Shown in pieces: positions 11,661 through 22,955 of a stretch of 64,000 bases of DNA (positions within the stretch are counted from its first letter, which is position 1; each line of letters begins with the position of its first letter). The DNA lies in NCBI GenBank assembly GCA_022385755.1, contig MU278358.1, positions 59,554-123,553 on the forward strand, in the 5' to 3' direction. The position numbers and the translations under genes were made by a program. This stretch comes from Trametopsis cervina. Taxonomy: Eukaryota; Basidiomycota; Agaricomycetes; Polyporales; Irpicaceae. The notes under the pieces were generated by a model, which saw nothing but the letters and a program-made list of their open reading frames with translations, was not told the origin of the DNA and did not search any database.

Positions 11661-12581
11661 ATGACCATGTTCACCAGTAACGAGTGGCCATCCCATTCAG
11701 TGCGAAGCACTCCCCCCCTCTACAGCTACCAGACCCCACATACCGTATCTCCTGAGTGTCACGTTTACGACTCTCCTGAACCATACTACAGCTTTTCTCC
11801 TTCATATTCTCCACCAGTTCGTATTTTGTCCTTCTCATAACTGTAGGCGAACTCATGAACGACCATTACAGCTCCTGCCGCGATTGGAACTCGTTCCTCA
11901 GCACCCAATGAATGCGATCGTCCCTCAGCGATTGTACCAGGCTAACATACAACGCAACCACACCTTCAGCATAGGGCCAATGCAGTTCATAACAAAGCAC
12001 GGGAGAGGCATTCGCTTAGCAGATGTGCAACCCCGCGCAACTGTGGATCTCCTGAATGCCGACGACCGGCCATTGCAAGGCTTCGGGACTAAGGTGACAT
12101 ATCGAATTGAGGTTTGTGCATTTCCTTATCGTATACAGAAATATTCCGACTGATGCTATCGTATCATCAGTGGCCGGGATACATCTCATACAACAAGCAG
12201 AAACATGCGCTGCGAGCCACGCGCGACAAACAAAGCGTGTCCCTGGCCAAAGTGGCTCTTCATGTGGCGGAAGTCATCAAAGAATTCATTAATGTACGAC
12301 CCCTTCCACATACCCTGTACCGCCTTCCCTAACAACTATGTTAATAGGAAATGAATGGTCAACCAACTGACGACCCTTCCTGGCGCGTAGGGCCAGGATA
12401 CATCGACTTTGAGGACTTGTACCTTCTCGAAGTCCACCAAGTGGCTAAGGCCAGCCTGCAACCTGTCATTGCATACCGCCGAAGAAGCTCAATGGACTCG
12501 CCCGCGCCATCCTACGCCAACTTCTATCCCACGCCTGTGCAGGTGCCCACATACCACGCGGGTTCAGCTTGGAACCATTAG
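11661..12581 (+). CDS. Conserved-looking protein of unknown family, 250 aa
   Basis: I do not recognise the family. Four exons (11661-11816, 11872-12111, 12171-12293, 12348-12581) sum to 251 codons with good GT-AG signals and 54-59 nt introns, which supports a real gene. Residues 1-52 are Ser/Pro/Tyr-rich and likely disordered. Residues about 75-205 look folded: IGPMQFITKHGRGIRL and VDLLNADDRPLQGFG suggest beta-strands, WPGYISYNKQ follows, a helix carries LAKVALHVAEVIKEFI, and the end reads GYIDFEDLYLLEVHQVA. The last 45 residues are again Pro/Ser/Tyr-rich. There is no signal peptide, membrane segment or zinc ligand set. The disorder-domain-disorder layout resembles regulatory proteins, but no function is claimed. 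Confidence 0.75.
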
Positions 12582-15500
12582 GGCTTTCTTTTCGATGGAC
12601 TACGACTTACGGACATTAAGGGACTTTGGATTTCTATGCTGTGTATCGCTTTCTACTTCATATCTTCGCATTGCTCCCGATCCTGGACCGTGCTGAGAAG
12701 CCGCACAGCACGGCGTCAGCATGGCGCCGAGCTGCGGCTATGAGACGCGCGTCCGCACACGCTCCTTTCGTCATCTTCCTACTACGAATACCACCATAAT
12801 TATCAGGTTGCTTAGTGGCCGTGTAGACCCTGTACGAGGTCTCCGACTGGATTTTCATTTATTTATGCTTCTGGAAGGATTAGAACAAATGCTGTAATAT
12901 ACACGATCTTCTAGTTCTAGAAATCAGATTTGAATACTAGGTCGTATTCTCGCATTGAAATTTGCATTCTTGCTCTGCCATCGTTGGTGATTATCACATA
13001 GATATGTCTTCACCTTGCGACTGCTACCAATTGAAGCTAGCTACTCCGTCCGAAGCAACAAATCTTGAATCAACGGTGCACCTCGTTGGCCGCATACACA
13101 TGTGGAATGTTGTTGAAGAACTTGTACTTGTCATCTTTCTGCCCCAAATTTAATTTCCAGAATCAACTATCTGCTGTGCGGGAGGCGTGTGCTGATTTGG
13201 ATACGGTGACAGAGCGCGGGAACGGCGAACCCCCGCTGGTGCTGAGAAACGATCGAGTCCGCACAGGATAGGAGGACGGAACCTCGCTCTGATAAAAATG
13301 TACAGTCACTTTTCCACGACAGCGGCAAAGATAACTTGATTCTCAACTCCTAGCTATCAGAAGGGGATACAGTGTAGTAGATTATATCAGATCTTCGCGT
13401 TTGCGACGTCTCAGAACAAATTGTTTATACGAAATTCAGCTCCTGTGGGTCCGAGGTAAGATAATCATTGGAGCGGATATCAGAAAGCCAACGTCACCCT
13501 CTACGACGCTTTATTTTGCATTTATAATCCGTTCGTCGATCGGCTTCAGCTTCGCCGGTTTGATTGTGGACAGTGGTAGTGCCTCTTGTAACAGTGTTGA
13601 GACCGATCGCGTATATGGAAACTCTACGGACGTTGCCATCTGCATGTTTGGATGTTATTCATCATGGTAGGCGGGGCGGGCTAGCCTGACCGACTGTGAG
13701 ACTTTCCTGTGGCAGCTGCCGTAGCAATGGTCTCCGTGAGGGCGCGATGGGGCCAAGTATCTAGGAAAACGGTGGTTGTGAGACGTGATGTGAAGGAAAT
13801 GATATTCGCATACCTAACGCGTCGTTGGCGGAAATGTCACAACAGAAAGATGTCATCCGCGAGATGAACCGGCATCTGGTTGGCGTAGCCTCATTAGGTT
13901 CCGATTCGCAGGACCGGAGACTTGGTAGCTGTGGAAGTAGGTGCTCGAACGGTCGCAAGCTTTCAAGGCGAAGCGACGGCTAGATTTGGACACCGATGGA
14001 AGTAGATAGGAATGATGAGTAGATGGCACCAGTGGGAACTACAATTGTAGTGTTGTAGAGAGCAGAACGCACCCGACACCAACCGACGGGCACAGTCAAT
14101 CGCACTAACGAGAGGCACGAGAGCATTGCGGCCGTACGCAACTGACCTCCGAGGAATTGTGCAAGTCTTCAAAGATTCCTGTCAGGTCAACGTATTGCCA
14201 GTGAACCCTCTGGCTGCGCAGCAATAGGAAAAGATCTCTTCACCACAGCAAAGTGACGCTAGAGGTACGTCGACGACGGAGGTGTCAGCGGGGAAAGAAA
14301 GGGGCCGGCTCTTCATTATAGCAGAAGTCAAGACTTGGTGACACTTCCCAGTGCGTCAAGTCCGTGAATCCTGTCCCAGTTGTGGAAAGGGTGCTATCCT
14401 GTGCGGTGGCTGTTCCTCAATGCACAAGCCGAAGCTGCCACATGCTTGGAATGCCCATTCAAGCAGTCTCTGGACCTATGTGCACCAGACACTCTGTTAG
14501 TCTGCGAAGCACGCGATCGAGTATACAAACGAGATCGTGCTCCAAGTTGTCCGTCACGGCGAGGCGGCCACCGAGTCGTTAGACGCCCAGGGAGGGCAGT
14601 GCAATAGCTATAGCAAGTGTGCAACCTCCGCCAAATCTTCAAGAAGTCTGGGATACAAGGCACATCCATTAGTACGTGTGCCAAATTTGATCTGTCACGT
14701 ACGCTTGATTACAGCGAATCTTACAGCGAATCATCCATCAGTTGGTTTGCACATCTGCCAATGACCACCCGCCAGAAGGCAGATATAAATTGATGCATCT
14801 AATCTAACCCCCGCCTAAAGTCACAGGATAAGATGGGGGCCGATATTGGAGAGTATCCTTGTACAGGTGCACGGTGGTCGACTTGAGGAGGCAGCTGGCT
14901 CTCGTACAGTACCGTATAATCCGGTCACGTGCGTGTTCAAAAAATTTGAATTCAGATCAATGCCGTCACAGTTTATATGGCTGTGGCCATTCAACCTTCT
15001 AGCTGCGTAACACAGTGTCAAGAGAGGTGGCCTCGAACCTTAGAACGTCATCTCGATACTTGGGCATGAAAATTGCAATCTCACAGCACTCTCACAGCTT
15101 CCTCAGCCAGTAAAATGGGCGCTCTTGGAATTTCTTCACCGCCATAACGACACGCGTGGAAGCTCAGGGCTTGTTCTCAAGCCACTCCCAGCGCTGACTC
15201 ATCGGACGGGGTCTCTGTGCGTATTCGTAGTGTCTTCTCAAGTATAAGGTCTTGAACAGGTATAAGGTCTTGAACAGGTATAAGGTCTTGAACAGGTATA
15301 AGGTCTTGAACAGGAATGGTTTCAGAGCTGTGTTCTGGAAATGTGATCCTACGAACTGATCGCTTGTTCCGAAACCTCCAAAACCTGTCAAGGAGACTGC
15401 AGCAACTCCACCGAAACTATCTCACAGCAAACTGGATATTCTCTCGGGAATGAACCCCTATTTCGAATTCATCCTTTATTACTGCATCAAGCCAAGAGTT

Positions 15501-15768
15501 GCGGAGAAGCGAATGACATTCCGAATGCGGCAGTGGACAGTTCGCACTTCGCCATGCCGGAATGTAAACCTAGTTTCCGTTTTCGAGGCCGGGCAGTCCA
15601 AACCTCTGAAGCTATAGCTGGCTCCTACCTCTTACCTCCACCATCCCCGGATCCTCCTCTGTGATACGTCCTGGCCTGAGGGCATGTCTGGCTAGTTCGT
15701 TCTGCCGTCCCTACCGCGAATCCTGCTCGCCGATTGCTCACTGTACTGGACGTCCACCGACTGCGGTC
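12582..15768. other. Gene-poor 3.2 kb region
   Basis: No gene was recognised. Weak candidates include a two-part frame at about 13004-13271 that would need a 37-nt intron, and a Cys-rich frame near 14350-14510. Neither has an identifiable domain. The region contains the 18-bp minisatellite listed separately. Many short, disrupted frames suggest decayed or non-coding sequence. Confidence 0.5.
15243..15314. repeat. 18-bp minisatellite, four perfect copies
   Basis: The unit TATAAGGTCTTGAACAGG is repeated head to tail at 15243, 15261, 15279 and 15297 with no mismatch. Because 18 is a multiple of three, the repeat reads as a LFKTLY hexapeptide array in one minus-strand frame. No gene is otherwise supported there. 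Confidence 0.97.
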
Positions 15769-17894
15769 ATGCTATTCCAACGGAACGACACCCTTTCGAA
15801 CGGTGCGAACTCGGACGAGATCTCACCTCCGGATCCACAGTTTGACTGGGAAACGGGCTTCTACCTGGTGGTGCAGCTAATCGGTGGAATTGGTCTCTCT
15901 GCTCTGCTCATCACTATGCTGTGGCCGACGAGTAAGAGGACGTGAGTCCTACCGCCCCATCGCAGGAAGTACTGAGACATACGAGTCATGTTAGCCCACG
16001 AAACCCTCCACTGATCTCGATGTGTTTCTCGTGGTGGTTCTCAACATTTCCTTGCCTTTGCGTTTTGTGAGTACTCATTCGTGCTTGTCATCTATACGTT
16101 CTAAGGCTTCTTTGCAAGGTACTACGCAGGTCAGGTTGTCGGTCCACCGCCGCAGTATGGAGTCTGTTTAGCCAGTGCCTCTTTGACGATCGCCCAGTCC
16201 ATCCTGTAAGAGCATCGAAGCCAGTGGTACAGCGTATAGCTAACTTTAGTATCAAAAGAGTGGCGACCACAGGTCCGGCCCTTATTTTTCACGTAGGTTC
16301 CAATCCATAGATTGTATCGCCTGCTGGTCTCGGGGGTGGCTTCATGACCCTCCAATACCGGCATGCAATCAATCTTGTCATCATCTCGCACCGTTTTCTC
16401 ATAGACTGTGCTCCGCAGATTTGGATGGTGGTTAGAAATGCCGTCAGCTCACGGTCTTCAGGTCACTTATGGATCACACGCAGCACTTTCTTTGTACGTC
16501 CATCTTCTCAGAAAACAACGAGACTATTGCTAATTGCATAACGCCGTTAGTGTTTAGCTCTACCATACTTTGCTTTTCTCGCTACGGCTACCATAGCTCT
16601 ATTTGTGAGTTTATCCTTCATTTCTTTTGGCTGTAGACACTGAAGATCCCTTCTGTCGACAGGTAGGTCTGCGTCACCCGAATAATGTACATCGCGTCAA
16701 GTTTTATTGCGTCGTCGACGAACCTATTCTGTTAGTCGCCTCAAAGACTTCTCGACCCTAATTTCTGACCTATAAAATTGTTATTTATAGTACGAAGACG
16801 ATTAGCGTCGTGGGAGCCATTTTCGTCGCTGTCGCAATCATATTGGAAGGTGCGCCGCTGATAACATCATTTGAAACATATGTTCATCTGTTGTCGGGAT
16901 GCACCACACTAGTTTGGACGATCCTGATTCTATACCGCAATCGCACGGTTGTCCAGCAACTATCTCGCGAAGGCTTCGACCTTGATATTCCCCTCATTTT
17001 GCGCGTGTGTGTATTCGGTTTATACGTATTTCTTGGACTTTGGTACGTATCGCTGCTCGTGCATCGGCCTTCCTCTTTTTGATCTGCTCCCACGTCAGCT
17101 TGGAGGCGGTAGCTATTTTTCGATGGACTAGTGTGAGCACAATTCGTCTTTACTGTCCAACAATGCTGATCACAACTCCTTCTGCAGCCCATATCGGATC
17201 TTTTTTTCTCAACTTGTGAGTTGGCTCTCTCACTAAAATGAAGCGACGAACCTAAAAAGAATTTGGCACAGTCGGCTTGGCGGTTTTTGTTGTGTTTGGT
17301 ACGCAACCCAGTATATGGCGTCTCTGGCGTCAGACGTCGCGGCAGGCGGCTGGCACATTGGCGCAATTCAAGATTCCCTACCAATTGCACCCTCGTCCTT
17401 CTCTACACCATATCACTCCTTTTCCCTTGGATGTCTCTCCCGTGAACCAGCCTCTGGTGACACCTGCTCACTCCCGACATGTTTCCTACTCCCGGTACTC
17501 GTCGCACACATTTTCCCACGGATCCAGATCACTCAGACGATCATATGCGAGATCCAGCGGCCAATACGTTCAATCGCTGTCTCCTTTGCTCCCAGCATTA
17601 CCGTCCCCGGTGATGTACCGCGCTTCCCAAGACGACGAGACTTCATCCATCATCATGGTTTCTCCGGCCTTCACAAACGATCTACCATACGCACCCACAA
17701 ACACCATTGTACCGGATTACGACACCTCCCATCTCGATTATGGACAGAAGCTTGGCGGCGAGCTCATCCAGGAATTGCCTGCCTCTCCTCCAGTATACGA
17801 CTTCGCACGTTCCCCACGAGCTATTCAGACCGCGACTCCCCACAGCTCCGACCGGGAATTCTTCGATAGAGCATGCGAATTCCGACAAGCATAG
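15769..17894 (+). CDS. Seven-helix receptor-like membrane protein
   Basis: Multi-pass protein resembling a basidiomycete GPCR-like family of unknown ligand. The start at 15769 precedes a short Asn/Ser-rich extracellular end. Exon 1 (15769-15941) carries TM1 (FYLVVQLIGGIGLSALLITM). Exon 2 (15995-16066) has NPPLISMCFSWWFSTFPC and exon 3 (16119-16205) has YYAGQVVGPPPQYG. Later exons encode QIWMVVRNAVSS, then VVGAIFVAVAIILEGAPL, LLSGCTTLVWTILILYRNR, a helix near 17000-17060 and a last helix GLAVFVVFGTQPSIWRLWR. A Ser/Pro/His-rich tail of about 180 residues follows and ends at 17894. Splice sites between 16206 and 16440 could not be fixed with confidence. The long Ser-rich tail would suit regulation by phosphorylation, which is inference. 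Confidence 0.75.
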
Positions 17895-19126
17895 CTCGCC
17901 CCGCAGACCACGGGCGACGACCGCGGAACAGATCTCATGATAAAGTCCCCGGTCACGGCGACCTCGTGAATGCGGCGTGTGTCTATTGCGGAGATCACCA
18001 TGTGGACCTGGAAATGGGTTCGGTAAGTATTTGCTGTGCACAGGGATCGCCCTGGACGGACGCTCGTTGATACCGATTTCCATCTCCCTGAGCATGGCGT
18101 ACGCGTGGACTGGATGCGCCACCTGTTCTTTCTCCGTAGTACATCGGCAAAGCCGCACCTCCCGAGGACTCTTCTACCATCTAATCTCATGGACACTCCC
18201 CTCATCGGACACATCTTGAACACGGACATGTTGCATGTAATGTAAAGCCCAGGTATTCATTGCCGGCATTGTGCAGGTTGTAGACGTATCACGTCAAGTC
18301 GGCACCGACGGGATCCGGCGTGTTGTGTACCCTCGGGAGTACTGACAAGGTGAACATGCTGCGAGTACCGTTCGCGGAGATTGGCACCCGCGCTAGTTCG
18401 CCGCTGCCTGATGGGAGGGCAAACAGACATGTACTGAACGACGGCGTAACGGTACACACCCTTTAACCTTGTTTGTACGTAAGTGCGTCGAGACCTTGTA
18501 CTCCTCTTTCCAGGATGATGTGTTCCGTCCAGATAGACTCTGCCGGGGGTGGATAGCGCAGTCGGCTATAACACTCCGGTGAGAGAACGGGCTCGTCGAA
18601 GACTTGTTACGGTAAGTCTATTTCCCTGGGAGAACAGGATGGCGTGCCTTCGTTCTATGATACCTGCCAAACTGGGCTGATGGGCATCGTCCGCCGTCGC
18701 AAGTAGCCTGAAATATTTGTAGTGGCCTAAACTCAGAGCGGAAACACAGAGAATAGAAGGATGCTGGAGCTGGATAATCGTTCTACGCTGGTCGTGCTTC
18801 GAGATAGGTTTGGCCCGAGGAACTGTTTTATGTTGACGGATGGCGGATGGTGTCCTTGGGCGTTGGTACCGCTTTCGAGGTACAAGCAGTTCTGTGAGGG
18901 AAACATCTCGCAGTGCGGCAGTGGACTGTTAATCACTGGGGGCACAACATGAACAACACTTACCTAATGCTAGGCAACCGATGAACATACTGTTGACGGA
19001 TCCGTAAACCATGATATAATCTTCCTTGAACCCTACAATTACAGAAAAACCTGAACCCGATAATACCCCAAAGATACACATGGAAAAACCCCATAAAACG
19101 TGTCGTGCTGGATCATGCCTGAGACA
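17895..19126. other. Intergenic, no gene recognised
   Basis: Short frames only. The most GC-rich part (18050-18450) has several overlapping frames but no domain. It lies between the 3' ends of the receptor-like gene (+) and the F-box-like gene (-). Confidence 0.5.
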
Positions 19127-20127
19127 TCAGCTCATAAAGAAAGGGATACCTATCCACAAACGGTTAGCAAACTGCATGCCCGAGCCGGGGGGATTCGAAG
19201 CCACGCACTCGTGATCGTCCAAAAACCCGCGGTCGCGGCTGACATATTCAACGAACTGCACGGAGGAAAGCCCGGACGTGAGGATCAATTCGCGATAGTG
19301 ATCCAGCGCGATCTGCAGTTGCGCCATGTCGCGCGGGATTCTGTGTGTCACCTGGGGTCAGATGGGGGGCATACATGCGGGGGAGGGAGATGTGCACGCA
19401 CAGCTCGCCGAAGGCGCGGTTCACGTCGAGGATCGTGCACCCGTCCGGGTTTTCGACGGAGAGGAAGACGTCCCCGTGCGCGTCCTCAAAGCTGAGGGAC
19501 TCCATCGGTGGGAACGTAGCGAAGGCACATGACGCATTAGGATGCGAGCACAGCGGGCCGTACTGCGACCATTTTGATTCAGGGAACGTTGGGAGGTGTG
19601 TCAAGAGGATAGAGAGCGTGTCCGGGCTGGGGAGGTGCGCGTGCGGAGCTCCGTCGGGGCTGTGGGCGAAGTGCAGGTAGAAGTAGAGCGGGTGCATCTC
19701 AATCGCTTTGGACACGGGGAAGGGGTCGCGGATCGAGCTGCGCACCGACGTCGCGTACTGCCTAGCTGAAAACAATGAGCATCGGCCACACACACACTTT
19801 TTTTAAAAGAAAAATCTCGTCCGCCGCACCGAAACACGCATTCGCGTCCTTGCACGTCCTGATCTCGCACTTGCGCGCATGTCGCACGAGCAGCTGCGCC
19901 AACAGCCGCCACTGCATCCCGTCCCCAAACCGACTCGTCCCCCTCCGGCGGCGCGGCCGTCCGAAGCCCGCCATAAAACAGGCATACTGCCAACTACTGT
20001 CCTCGCGGTATGCCGCGCGCGCGCTGCGGCACGTCTGCGAGAGCGCGATGTGGGTGGCGAGGTCGCCGGCGAGGTTGATGCGTATGCGACCGAGCGCGGC
20101 GGGTGGCAGCGAGGCGAGCGACAGCAT
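19127..20127 (-). CDS. F-box-like protein
   Basis: Probable F-box-type adaptor. The N-terminus (MLSLASLPPAALGRI, then DLATHIALSQTCRSAR) has the Leu-Pro, hydrophobic and Cys-Arg spacing of an F-box helix bundle. The rest has no recognised repeat but contains a folded-looking stretch (HPLYFYLHFAHSPDG, YGPLCSHPNASCAFATFPP, ENPDGCTILDVNRAF). Two introns are inferred: 19766-19829 (64 nt, donor GTGCGG) joins ANACF to ARQYATSV, and a short one near 19330-19365 keeps frame into RDMAQLQIALDHYREL. I chose the ATG at 20127 rather than the one at 20229 because a TATA-like GTATATAC lies between them at about 20208-20215. The gene is divergent from the bL28m gene. The coding sequence is strongly GC-rich. 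Confidence 0.6.
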
Positions 20128-20528
20128 CGTCGCGGTGAGGGCGCCAGCGTGGGTTGGATTTGAGTGGGTGGTGTGGTGTGGAATGGCGGAAGGAGTTGGC
20201 GGCAGAGGTATATACCACGGGTGTCTCACGGCCTATGAGGACGCGGCGGCCTGCAAGGACGGCCAGGACGACCAGGCCAGGAGGGCGTCCGCTGTGAAAG
20301 CGTGTCGCCCGGGCCATGGCAGCTGATTCCGCGAGCCCTCTGCAAGTCACGTCTGCGCCGGACCAAACGCATGCGACCGCACAGATGATCCACCCAAGGC
20401 GCCCTCCGCGTCGGGGCGCGTGAGAGGCGCATCATTTCTAGAATGGAATTTGATGCGCCCCTGTCCTGTGGGCAGAGCGCCTCCGCCGGTCCAGTCTTCG
20501 CCCTGGTAGATCTTTCGCCACACCGGCC

Positions 20529-20982
20529 ATGTTCCCCTCGCTCAGGCTCTTCGAGGCCGTCAGCCTGCCGTTCAAACGCTCTCAGCTGGGTCTGTTCCAG
20601 GGCAAAACAAAGCAGTACGGCAACAACGTACCGTTCTCGAAGCAGAAGACACGTCGGTCGTGGCTCCCGAACGTGCACAACAAACGGCTGTTCTCCGATG
20701 CACTGCAGAAGAAGATACTGCTCAAGGTGACGGCGCGTGCGTTGAGGACTATCAAAAAGGTATGTGTGTGTGTGTGTGCATACGCTGGTGTGCTTGTGCG
20801 TTTGGTTTGGTCTGCCGTGCTAATGTGTTCCCGTTCGTGTGTAGCACGGCAGCCTGGACGAGTATGTCCTCAGGACGAAACCTGACCTGTTGGGCTGGGA
20901 GGGCATGCGCATACGCATGGCAGTGAAAGAGGCACGGGAGGCTCAGCCAGTCGCAGCGACGACGGACGGGTCTATATCATAA
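20529..20982 (+). CDS. Mitochondrial large-subunit ribosomal protein bL28m (yeast MRPL24-like)
   Basis: Component of the mitochondrial 54S ribosomal subunit. Exons 20529-20759 and 20845-20982 give 123 codons (122 aa). The bL28 core is clear: GLFQGKTKQYGNNVPFSK, then KTRRSWLPNVHNKRLFS and LKVTARALRTIKKHGSLDEY. The ending LRTKPDLLGWEGMRIR is typical of the mitochondrial form. The first 20 residues contain Arg and Lys but no long presequence. The 85-nt intron starts with a (GT)n tract directly at the donor. The gene is divergent from the F-box-like gene, about 400 bp between start codons. Confidence 0.9.
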
Positions 20983-21490
20983 CGAGGTGCGTCCGGTGAC
21001 CTGCTTTCGTGTACCTGTTCCGCTCACAGATGACGTTGCCGTTCTGGTTGGTGCAGCTCTCGTCCGCTGCCAGACCACCACTGGACCACTCTTAGCGTAC
21101 ACACCTACACCCTTTCCATAGATCAAACCTAATTCAAATTTCAACGAATCGTTGAGGATGAACAACAGAGCAGAGCAGAGAACTGCGACTGCGGGGCGGC
21201 TCAAATTAATTAACCAAGGCTTTAGCTTTAGGGTGCGGTACACGAAGGGTACGTAGGTTCCGGTGCATATTTCTATCAATACAGGTGAATTATGGCGCGG
21301 GTTGATATCGAAAACGAATAAGTGGTGAACGAATAAGATATAAAATAAGATGTGCGAGAGAAGCGAGAAGGTTCGACGAGCAAAAGATGGAAAGTTGTGT
21401 GGGAGCGTTCCGTCGTGCGTGGATTCCGGAGGACGTCTATATGTGATCCGAGGGCGGGTGGGTATCAAAGTTCGGAGTTGCGGGCGAGTG
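20983..21490. other. 3' flanks of two convergent genes
   Basis: Contains the downstream regions of bL28m (+) and the NT-C2 gene (-). A minus-strand open frame continues across it, but it is out of frame with the NT-C2 protein and has no domain. Parts near 21110-21350 are AT-rich, as expected of UTRs. Confidence 0.5.
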
Positions 21491-22955
21491 TCATGAAGGC
21501 AGACGAGGAAAGCTTGCGGCCTGGTGCGCAGGGGGCCGGAACTGTCTGTCCACGGGCGTCGACGGCCGACTGCTGCGCATCTTCTGCCACCAATGTTTCT
21601 GCAGGTCCAGACCACCAGCACCCGGCAGACTCCCGCTCGAATGGTCGCTCGCCGCACTAGACAACGACGACGGATGGCTGCTCCCCTCCGTATTCCCACT
21701 ATCGATGCTCCCGTGTATAGACTGTCTCTCCGCCGCCGCGGCTTCGAGTGCCCTATCGGGGTCGTAGTACGTGAACGGCGTCTGCATCTCGTTCGTCGTC
21801 GGCACAGGGTTGAAAATCGCGTCGATGAGACTCTCGGTCGTACGCAGCCCGTTCGACGAGGCCAGTCTGTCGAAATCGATCTGCCCGTCCGCGGCGCTCC
21901 AGTACGGCGTCGCGGGCATCGCGGGGAAGTTCTCGTCCACCCAGTCTTCGTCCTCGGGACGCGCGTAGATGTCGAGGTCCCGCGCGAGGTGCGAGTTGTA
22001 CAGGTCGTTGTTGTTGAGGATCCCGGTGACGGACGCCATTATCTCGCCTTTGCGGAGCGGGGGTGGCGTGAAGTGTTGTTCGCCGCCTACGTGTTCTACT
22101 TCGATCGTGAGCTGTGCTACGGGTCAGTGTGCGAATACATTTTCCGAGTGGCGTAGCACGTACTTTCAGGGTCGCGTTCGTCTTGCTCTCTCTCAACAGA
22201 TACCGGCGTGTTACAGGGCCCTGACAAGCGTACTCCGCGAGGTTGATGTAGATCGCTCCCAGCCTCGGTTGATGCGGGGCGTTGGGGTCACCGTGCACAA
22301 CGCGCTGCATAGCGACGAGCTTCAGCTCGCACGGCAGGAGGTCGCTCGTCTCGCGATGAACGTCCATCTGCACGACCACATCCACATAATGGTCCCAGCG
22401 CGCCGTATAGTTCTTCAACGTCACCCACTCCGTCATCCCACGAGCCTCGCTTCCTTTCTCCGGGAACACCATCGCCCTCGCCGTAGTCGGGGTAGCCGAG
22501 AAGATACCAGAAGAATCCGGCGGAGACGTCGACAGAAACTGGCCATACACCGCCGAACCACTCGACTCTGAACGCGTGTCCTCATCCACCGACAACCTCC
22601 CCCCGCTCTCGCCATGTATCGCAATCTCCGGCGGCGCCATGCGCTCCTTGCCCTTGTCTCCCCGGCGGATGGACGTAGACGACGTAGAGCGGTTCTTCAT
22701 CTTCGACAGCAGACCCGCGCCGGACTGCACGTTCCTGAACTTCCAGCGCACGCCGAACTCGCCGCTCACGAGCGGGACGTTCGAGAGCTGCTCAACGTGC
22801 ATCTGGACATGGAACAGCGCGTGTTTGGGCAGGATGTGGCCTAGCTGCGAGCGCAGCCCGTGGGTGTTGTTGTTGTTGTTGCCGCCGCCGCTGTGCGCGA
22901 GCGACGCGGTGGAGCTCGAGGCCGGGAGAGTCGTCGGCGGTTTGCCGTGGGCCAT
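21491..22955 (-). CDS. NT-C2 (EEIG1/EHBP1 N-terminal type) domain protein
   Basis: Exons 22164-22955 and 21491-22111, with a 52-nt intron, give 471 codons (470 aa). Residues about 35-270 form an NT-C2 domain: HALFHVQMHVEQLSNVPLVS, then GEFGVRWKFRNVQ, VTLKNYTARWDHYVDVVV and the closing LGAIYINLAEYACQGPVTR. A Ser/Arg-rich loop (about 90-170) is inserted in it. The C-terminal half is acidic and Ser/Pro-rich and includes ASVTGILNNNDLYNSHLARD. The N-terminus has a run of five Asn from a GTT repeat. NT-C2 proteins generally act at membranes or link membranes to the cytoskeleton. The fungal role is unknown. The start at 22955 follows from the first ATG of the open frame. Confidence 0.85.

Noticed and set aside
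13004..13271. Two-exon small gene (MSSPCDCYQLK to NQLSAVREACADLD)
   Set aside because: Needs a 37-nt intron, below the usual size here, and has no homology I recognise. Could be chance.
14349..14510. Zinc-ribbon-like CPSCGKGAILCGGC in a plus-strand frame
   Set aside because: The frame is short, ends in a stop soon after, and no flanking exon supports a gene.
19180..19230. tRNA-like GGATTCGAAGCC that resembles a T-arm on the minus strand
   Set aside because: The flanks do not form a 5-bp T-stem or an acceptor stem, and the stretch lies in the last coding part of the F-box-like gene.
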